NCBI GenBank assembly: GCA_014656495.1
Contig: BNCN01000020.1
Span: forward strand, 1-64,000
Direction of reading: 5' to 3'
Origin: Comamonas sp. KCTC 72670
GTDB taxonomy: Bacteria > Myxococcota > Myxococcia > Myxococcales > Myxococcaceae
Length of the DNA: 64,000 bases
In this document: positions 59,106 to 64,000 of the stretch, one piece after another
How the letters are laid out: each line of letters begins with the position of its first letter
Numbering within the stretch: the first letter of the stretch is position 1
The notes under the pieces: model-generated
Seen by the model: only the letters and a program-made list of their open reading frames with translations
Told to the model about the DNA's origin: nothing
Database searches by the model: none
Position numbers and translations under genes: made by a program

Positions 59106-62100
59106 ATGGAACAACCCAAACCTGAGCGAATCGGTCCGTACCGGCTGCTGCGTCTTATCGGCAGCGGTGGCATGGGACAGGTGTATGCCGCCGTGCACGA
59201 GCATCTGGAGCAGCATGTCGCGCTCAAGGTCCTGTCGCCTGCCGCGGTGGGGGATCCGCAACTCGTTGCGCGTTTCCTCCAAGAGGGGCGTGCACTGGCG
59301 GGCCTGGACCATCCTGGCGTGGTCCGTGTCTTCCACTGCGAGCCACATGGCGACGACGTGTTCCTGGCCATGGAGCTACTGCACGGTTCGCAGCTCCGGG
59401 AATGGCTGCGGTCGTTCACGGAGGCCCCTGCCCAGGCGATGCTCCTCTCCATCGCGGAGCAGATTGCCCGTGTCATGGCGGATGTCCACGCTCAGGGAAT
59501 CGTTCATCGTGACCTGAAGCCTGAGAATGTCTTCCTCTGCCCGGATGACACGATGGCGTCTGGGCTGCGCGTCAAGCTGCTGGATTTCGGAATCGCCAAG
59601 GTTCCAGATTTCGCAGCATCGCTGCGGAGCTCGACGCAGGTTCATACTCATGCGTCCGCCTTCATGGGGACGTACCTGTACATGGCGCCGGAGCAACTCC
59701 TTAGCGCCGCCACCGTGGATGGGGCCGCGGATGTGTACTCGTTGGGCGTGATGCTCTTCGAGATGCTCGCGGGCCGGCCACCGTTTGTCTCGGCCGAGCC
59801 TCGTGAGGTCCTCCTGGCCCACCAGTCGGAGGACCCTCCCGCGTTGCGGACGCTCGCTCCGGAGGTACCTGGGGCCTTGTCCGCGTTCGTCGCGTCCATG
59901 CTCGCGAAGGAGGCGCATGCGCGGCCAACGATGGCGCGTTGCGCGGAGGTGCTCGGCCAGTCCTGGGAAAGTGGGCCTGAGCGCTGCCCCGTACCGGGCC
60001 TGGCGCCCTTCGTCGAAGAACAGGCTTCCTTGTTCTTTGGTCGCGAGGAGGAGGCGCGCACGCTGGTGTCCTTGCTGAACGCTTCTCGCGACGGGGCGCT
60101 TCGCTGGGTTCAATTGGAAGGCCCCAGTGGCGTGGGGAAATCCTCACTGATTCATGCCGGGGTGCTGCCGCGACTTCGCGAGGTGGTGCGCGTTGAAGGG
60201 GGGCATTGGCGCGTCATCAACCTCCGTCCCTCTGATACGCCGCTTCGCGCGCTGGCCGAGGCGCTCGCCTCCGCCTTCCCCTTGCTCGAAATCGGTCGGC
60301 GAGTCGAGGCGCTGGAGGCCTTGCTGCGCACCGAAAGGGGCGCCCTGCTCGAACTCTTGCGGACGCACACGCCATCGGACTGCCGGGTTCTCCTGGTCAT
60401 CGAGCCCTTGGAAGAGTTGTTCACGTTGGGAAGCGCCGAGCAGGGCGTGCTCGACGCGCGAGTGACGGAGGCGCTCGTCGAGCAAGGGTCCCCGCTCCGG
60501 CTGTTGACGTGCATTCGGAGCGACTTCCTCCATCGCCTGGAACAGCTCCCCGGATTGTCGCGACAACTCCATGCCGCGTCGCGCTTCCCGTTGCTGCCCA
60601 TGGAAGAGGCCGCCCTGGAGCGCGTCGTGAAGGGAATCGCCAGGAACGTGGGATTGCGGCTCGAGCCAGGGTTGGCATCGCGCATGGTCCAGGATGCCCG
60701 AGACGAAGGGGGCAGGTTGCCGCTGCTGGGTCAGGCGCTGCGCGCGCTCTGGGCGTTGAACGAGGGCGCGCCCTTGACCCAGTCCCACTATGAGCGCCTC
60801 GGCGGCGTGGGGGGCGCCCTGGCTCAGCAAGCCGAGGCCTTGCTGAATGGCCTGGGGGAGCGAGGACGTGAGCGGGCCAAGTGGCTGCTCCTGGACCTGG
60901 TGCAGGCGGGCCGTGGCGTCCCGGACACCCGGCGGCCTCGCTCACGTGAGGAGGTCCTCGCCGCTGCGGGAGGCGATGCCCTGGCCGAGGAGGTGCTGCT
61001 CCATCTGACGGGGATGCGCGTACAGCCTCGCTCCAACCTGGAGCAGGGCATGCGGCTCGTTACCCTGTCAGGGGGAAGCGGCGGCGCGGTGCCTCGGGTC
61101 GACCTCGTCCATGAAACGCTGCTGTATCGGGTTCCCTCGTTGGTGACCTGGTTGGAGCAGGAACGCGCGCTGCTGGAGCGCCACGCGGACCTGGAATCCG
61201 CCGCGAGCGCGTGGGAGCAGGCGCGGTTCCCCGACGAAGGGCTCCCCACTGGGACCTTGCTCGAGCACTACCGCGGTGGTGTGACAGCCCATCGCGCGAG
61301 CCCCAAGGCGCTGCGCTTTCTAGAAACCGCCATGCGGCTCGAGAAGCGACGTTCCGTGGGGCGGCGAGCAGGCCTGTTCGCCGCCGCCGTGGCCGTCGTC
61401 CTGATTCTCTTCTACGCGGTGAGGACGGACCAGGAGCGACGGCGGGCCGAAGCCGAGCGCTCGCGTGCGGAGCAGGCGGGGCACGTCGCGGTGCAACAGC
61501 GACATCTGGCCGATGAGAACCGCAGACAGTTCATCAAATCCGTGGATGCGATCGTCGGTGTGCTGGATTGGAAGCTCAGCCGGCTGCCAGGAATACTGGG
61601 GGACCGGAGACGGCTGCTGGGAGAGCTCGACGAAGGACTCAAGGCGCTGCCGCTGCCCGAGCACCAGACCGGTGAGATGCGGCTCGTGGACATCCGCATG
61701 GCCCACCGTCTGGCGGATGTCGCGTACCATGACGGTTCGCTCGCGAGCGCGGAGCGCAAGCTCGTGGAGGCACTCGCCGAAATCAGGATGGGGCTGCTGC
61801 TGGAGCCCGAGGGGAGTGCCTTTCATGAAGCCCTGGGCCTCAACTACTCCAAGCTGGGCAAGGTGGAGATGGCGCGAGGACGATGGGCGAACGCGCGTGC
61901 GCTCTTCCTGGAGTCCATCGCATTGCTGGAGCACTGGCCTTCCGCGCCAGGCGCGCTGACCGACCACCTGCGCAGCCTCGCGGTGAGCCTCTCCGAGTTG
62001 GCCGAGCTCGAGCTCGCCGCGGGTGATCTACCACGCGCCGCACAACTCTTTGACAGGGCCCGGGCGCTGCATGCCCATATCGCCAAGGACAGCTCCTACT

Positions 62101-62567
62101 CTTCCGCATTGCTAGCGCTCGTCCTGGCGCACCGCGCGGAGGTCTCGCTCGCGGGAGGAGACCCGGTGGGGGCGGAGTCGTTGCTCACGGAAGCCTTGTC
62201 ACTGGTCCGGGCGTGCGTCGCGGCCCAGGCGGCTGACCAGTACTACCGCTGGGTGCTCGGGCGTGTCCTCGTCGGAGCAGGGGCCTTGCGGACTTCAAGA
62301 AGGCAGTTCAGCCTGGCGGACCAGGCGTACTCGGAGGCCATGGTCCTTGGGCAGACGCTTCGAGAGTCGGAGGCGCCGAACAAGCGCTATGCCTTGCTCC
62401 TCGCTGACGCCTGGCGGGGGCGTGAAGTCCTTTCCCGAGAACGAGGCTCCCTGGAACAGGCCTCGTATTGGCATGTTCGCAGATGCGTTCTGCTTCGCTC
62501 CTTCCATCACCAGGACATCGAGGACATCCGCTTCCAGCCGCTAGGCTGCTCAGACGTGGCGCGGTAG
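59106..62567 (+). CDS. Ser/Thr protein kinase fused to nSTAND1 NTPase, one TM helix and TPR-like repeats
   Basis: The 1153-residue protein starts at ATG 59106. The kinase (residues 10-285) has GSGGMGQVY (19-27), Lys41, HRDLKPEN (134-141), DFG (160-162) and APEQ. An nSTAND1-type NTPase follows (308-735: FFGREEEARTL and P-loop GPSGVGKS at 339-346). A single TM helix (about 755-773) and TPR-like helices (about 830-1140) complete it. The kinase and NTPase are cytosolic and the repeats lie outside the membrane. Such giant fusions occur in myxobacteria and Cyanobacteria. It is 12 bases upstream of the sigma-factor gene. Confidence 0.93.
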   Translation: MEQPKPERIGPYRLLRLIGSGGMGQVYAAVHEHLEQHVALKVLSPAAVGDPQLVARFLQEGRALAGLDHPGVVRVFHCEPHGDDVFLAMELLHGSQLREWLRSFTEAPAQAMLLSIAEQIARVMADVHAQGIVHRDLKPENVFLCPDDTMASGLRVKLLDFGIAKVPDFAASLRSSTQVHTHASAFMGTYLYMAPEQLLSAATVDGAADVYSLGVMLFEMLAGRPPFVSAEPREVLLAHQSEDPPALRTLAPEVPGALSAFVASMLAKEAHARPTMARCAEVLGQSWESGPERCPVPGLAPFVEEQASLFFGREEEARTLVSLLNASRDGALRWVQLEGPSGVGKSSLIHAGVLPRLREVVRVEGGHWRVINLRPSDTPLRALAEALASAFPLLEIGRRVEALEALLRTERGALLELLRTHTPSDCRVLLVIEPLEELFTLGSAEQGVLDARVTEALVEQGSPLRLLTCIRSDFLHRLEQLPGLSRQLHAASRFPLLPMEEAALERVVKGIARNVGLRLEPGLASRMVQDARDEGGRLPLLGQALRALWALNEGAPLTQSHYERLGGVGGALAQQAEALLNGLGERGRERAKWLLLDLVQAGRGVPDTRRPRSREEVLAAAGGDALAEEVLLHLTGMRVQPRSNLEQGMRLVTLSGGSGGAVPRVDLVHETLLYRVPSLVTWLEQERALLERHADLESAASAWEQARFPDEGLPTGTLLEHYRGGVTAHRASPKALRFLETAMRLEKRRSVGRRAGLFAAAVAVVLILFYAVRTDQERRRAEAERSRAEQAGHVAVQQRHLADENRRQFIKSVDAIVGVLDWKLSRLPGILGDRRRLLGELDEGLKALPLPEHQTGEMRLVDIRMAHRLADVAYHDGSLASAERKLVEALAEIRMGLLLEPEGSAFHEALGLNYSKLGKVEMARGRWANARALFLESIALLEHWPSAPGALTDHLRSLAVSLSELAELELAAGDLPRAAQLFDRARALHAHIAKDSSYSSALLALVLAHRAEVSLAGGDPVGAESLLTEALSLVRACVAAQAADQYYRWVLGRVLVGAGALRTSRRQFSLADQAYSEAMVLGQTLRESEAPNKRYALLLADAWRGREVLSRERGSLEQASYWHVRRCVLLRSFHHQDIEDIRFQPLGCSDVAR

Positions 62568-62579
62568 AATCGGGCTCCC

Positions 62580-63416
62580 ATGAAAAAGCCGAAGCGGTCG
62601 GAGCTTCCGGTCGAAGAACTGATTCGTCAGGCCAAGGAAGGGGATGCAGGCGCCCTGGAGGAGCTGCTGACGCGTTTCCAGGGAGACATCCAGGCGCAGG
62701 CGAAGCAGCTCGGGAAGCCGTATGGACCGGGAGGCACTCGGCCTTCTGATATCTCTCAGATGGCGTCCTTGCGCGTGCTCCAGAAGTTCTACACCTTTGA
62801 GGGACACACCGAAGGTGAGCTGCGCGCCTGGTTCCAGCGCGTCGCCGTTTCCCAGGCGACGCAATTGGTCCGGAAAGCCACGCGCCAGAAACGGAATGAG
62901 ACCGGGGCGGTGTCCCTGGATTCCGACGAGGCACAGGATGCGCCGTCCCAGCAGCGCAGTCCCAGTCAAGTCGTGTCTCAGCAAGAGGCGCTCCGGCAAT
63001 TGGTGCGCGGCATCTACGCGCTGCCCGGGAATCAGGCGGATGCGCTGTCGCTCCATTATCTGGAAGGGCTCCCTGTCGCGGAGATCGCCCTTCGCCTCGG
63101 CAAGTCAGAAGACGCGGTCGGCTCGCTGATGCAGCGAGGGGTGCGGACGCTCAAACAGCGCTCCGCCGAACCGGGAGCGTCTGGAGTGGAGGTCATCACC
63201 GGTGACGCGGCGATGGAGAACCAGTTGGACTCCGCCTTTCTCGCGTACCTTCGGCACACTGCGGAAGGAAAGGATGTGGAGCCGGCGGTGTTCGCCGCGG
63301 GCTACCCAGGCTGTGCCACGGAACTGGAGGGACTGTTGCGCTGGGTGACGCGCCTGCAGTCATTGCAGCCGAGGCCTGTTGCCGGAAAAGACGGTGATGG
63401 AGGGCCCTCGAACTGA
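62580..63416 (+). CDS. ECF-like sigma factor with C-terminal extension, linked to kinases
   Basis: The 278-residue protein begins ATG 62580. Residues 10-105 form a sigma-70 region-2-like domain (IRQAKEGDAGALEELLTRFQ, RPSDISQMASLRVLQKFY). Residues 135-195 form region 4 (LVRGIYALPGNQADALSLHY, VAEIALRLGKSEDAVGSLMQ). A further 70 residues read FLAYLRHTAEGKDVEPAVFA then GYPGCATELEGLLRW, resembling the short motif that precedes kinase domains in Planctomycetes and myxobacteria. Its stop overlaps the start of the next kinase (TGATG). I infer a kinase-controlled sigma factor. Confidence 0.85.
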   Translation: MKKPKRSELPVEELIRQAKEGDAGALEELLTRFQGDIQAQAKQLGKPYGPGGTRPSDISQMASLRVLQKFYTFEGHTEGELRAWFQRVAVSQATQLVRKATRQKRNETGAVSLDSDEAQDAPSQQRSPSQVVSQQEALRQLVRGIYALPGNQADALSLHYLEGLPVAEIALRLGKSEDAVGSLMQRGVRTLKQRSAEPGASGVEVITGDAAMENQLDSAFLAYLRHTAEGKDVEPAVFAAGYPGCATELEGLLRWVTRLQSLQPRPVAGKDGDGGPSN

Positions 63417-64000
63417 TGCTGGCCGCGGGGACCCGTGTTGGCGAATACGTCGTGGGGCGGCGCGTCGCGGTGGGCGGAACCAGCGACGTCTATTCGGGAC
63501 GGCACTTCACGGATGGGACGCAGGTGGCCGTCAAGGTCCTGAGCCCGGCGTGCTGCATCCAGATGGATCTGGTGGCACGATTCCTCAACGAGGCCCACGT
63601 CCTGCGCCGGTTGAATCATCCTGGAATCGTGCGAGCGTTCGACGCGGGCGTCCTCCCCGAGGGGGGGCCCTACATGGTCCTCGAATGGCTGCCCATGGAC
63701 CTGGAGCAGACGCTCGTTCGCGAGGGGGGACCTCTTCCCGTGAGGGAAGGTGCCTCGGTCTTGGCGCAGCTCGCGGCGGCACTGGGGGCATTGCATGAAC
63801 AGGGCGTCGTTCATCGCGACCTGAAGCCGGCAAACGTGCTGGTGGCTCGGAAAGATGCGGAAGGCATCGAAGTGAAGCTGGCCGACCTGGGGCTCGCCAA
63901 GCATCAGGTGCCGGAGGGCGCGGCGCCCGTGACGCTACCGGTGTCGACCGCGGGCGCGGCCCTCCTGGGCTCGTTGGACTACATGGCTCCAGAGCAATGG
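63416..64000 (+). CDS. Ser/Thr protein kinase, 3'-truncated by the window edge
   Basis: The frame starts at ATG 63416, overlapping the sigma-factor stop, and stays open to the window end (195 codons). It has GGTSDVYSGRH in place of the canonical Gly loop, the ATP-binding Lys in VAVKVLSPA, HRDLKPANVLVARKD, and Asp-Leu-Gly (DLGLAKHQV) where DFG is expected, then YMAPEQW. All catalytic residues are present. The remaining domains lie beyond the edge. It is the third gene of the kinase/sigma/kinase cluster. Confidence 0.9.
   Translation, partial: MLAAGTRVGEYVVGRRVAVGGTSDVYSGRHFTDGTQVAVKVLSPACCIQMDLVARFLNEAHVLRRLNHPGIVRAFDAGVLPEGGPYMVLEWLPMDLEQTLVREGGPLPVREGASVLAQLAAALGALHEQGVVHRDLKPANVLVARKDAEGIEVKLADLGLAKHQVPEGAAPVTLPVSTAGAALLGSLDYMAPEQW

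Overview
The window is about 64 kb of very GC-rich DNA (close to 70% by eye) with strong codon-position bias. It holds an unusually dense set of regulators, TonB receptors, lipoproteins, secreted hydrolases and eukaryote-like Ser/Thr kinases. That profile, with a SARP-type regulator, an STK/nSTAND/TPR protein and ECF sigma factors, points to a Myxococcota genome, most likely Myxococcaceae (Myxococcus, Corallococcus or Pyxidicoccus). The assignment is inferred from gene content. No CRISPR array, prophage, insertion sequence or tRNA was seen.

Left part (1-15 kb). The window opens inside a 5S rRNA gene with its terminator, so it starts at the end of an rrn operon. A truncated DedA-like remnant, a small beta-barrel protein, slyX, two TPR-type genes and small conserved hypotheticals follow. 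A translationally coupled minus-strand locus (9061-4151) encodes a His-rich membrane-anchored protein, a TonB-dependent receptor and two lipoproteins, and is best read as a metal-handling locus. glpD, a lipoprotein subtilisin, an ECF sigma/anti-sigma pair and an OafA-type acyltransferase come next.

Middle (15-36 kb). A zinc alcohol dehydrogenase is divergent from a LysR regulator. A SARP-ATPase regulator is divergent from a flavin monooxygenase, whose promoter carries an 11-bp direct repeat spaced as SARP sites are. A two-gene secreted locus pairs a vitellogenin-like beta/HEAT protein with a Gly-rich exported protein. A BlaI repressor with twin dyad operators is coupled to a membrane M56 protease fused to a lytic-transglycosylase domain. 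Then come TetR/hydrolase, a PHB-depolymerase-like esterase, a metallo-beta-lactamase-fold lipoprotein divergent from a second LysR gene, an AidB-type acyl-CoA dehydrogenase and an HSDL2-like SDR.

Right part (36-64 kb). A second TonB receptor carries its own TonB C-terminal domain and is followed by a lipoprotein. MltA, OsmC, an IPNS-like oxygenase, a repeat-bearing orphan of lower GC, a double-DsbA lipoprotein, a CDP-alcohol phosphatidyltransferase, a DUF4846 protein, a fatty-acid desaturase and a cytochrome P450 follow. Two tandem STAS-like paralogues, a carbohydrate ABC importer without its ATPase and an Rpn-type nuclease come next. The window ends in a kinase - sigma factor - kinase cluster; the last kinase runs off the edge.

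Start codons were chosen from Shine-Dalgarno spacing, signal peptides and ATGA-type overlaps. All functional statements come from reading motifs, not from database searches.
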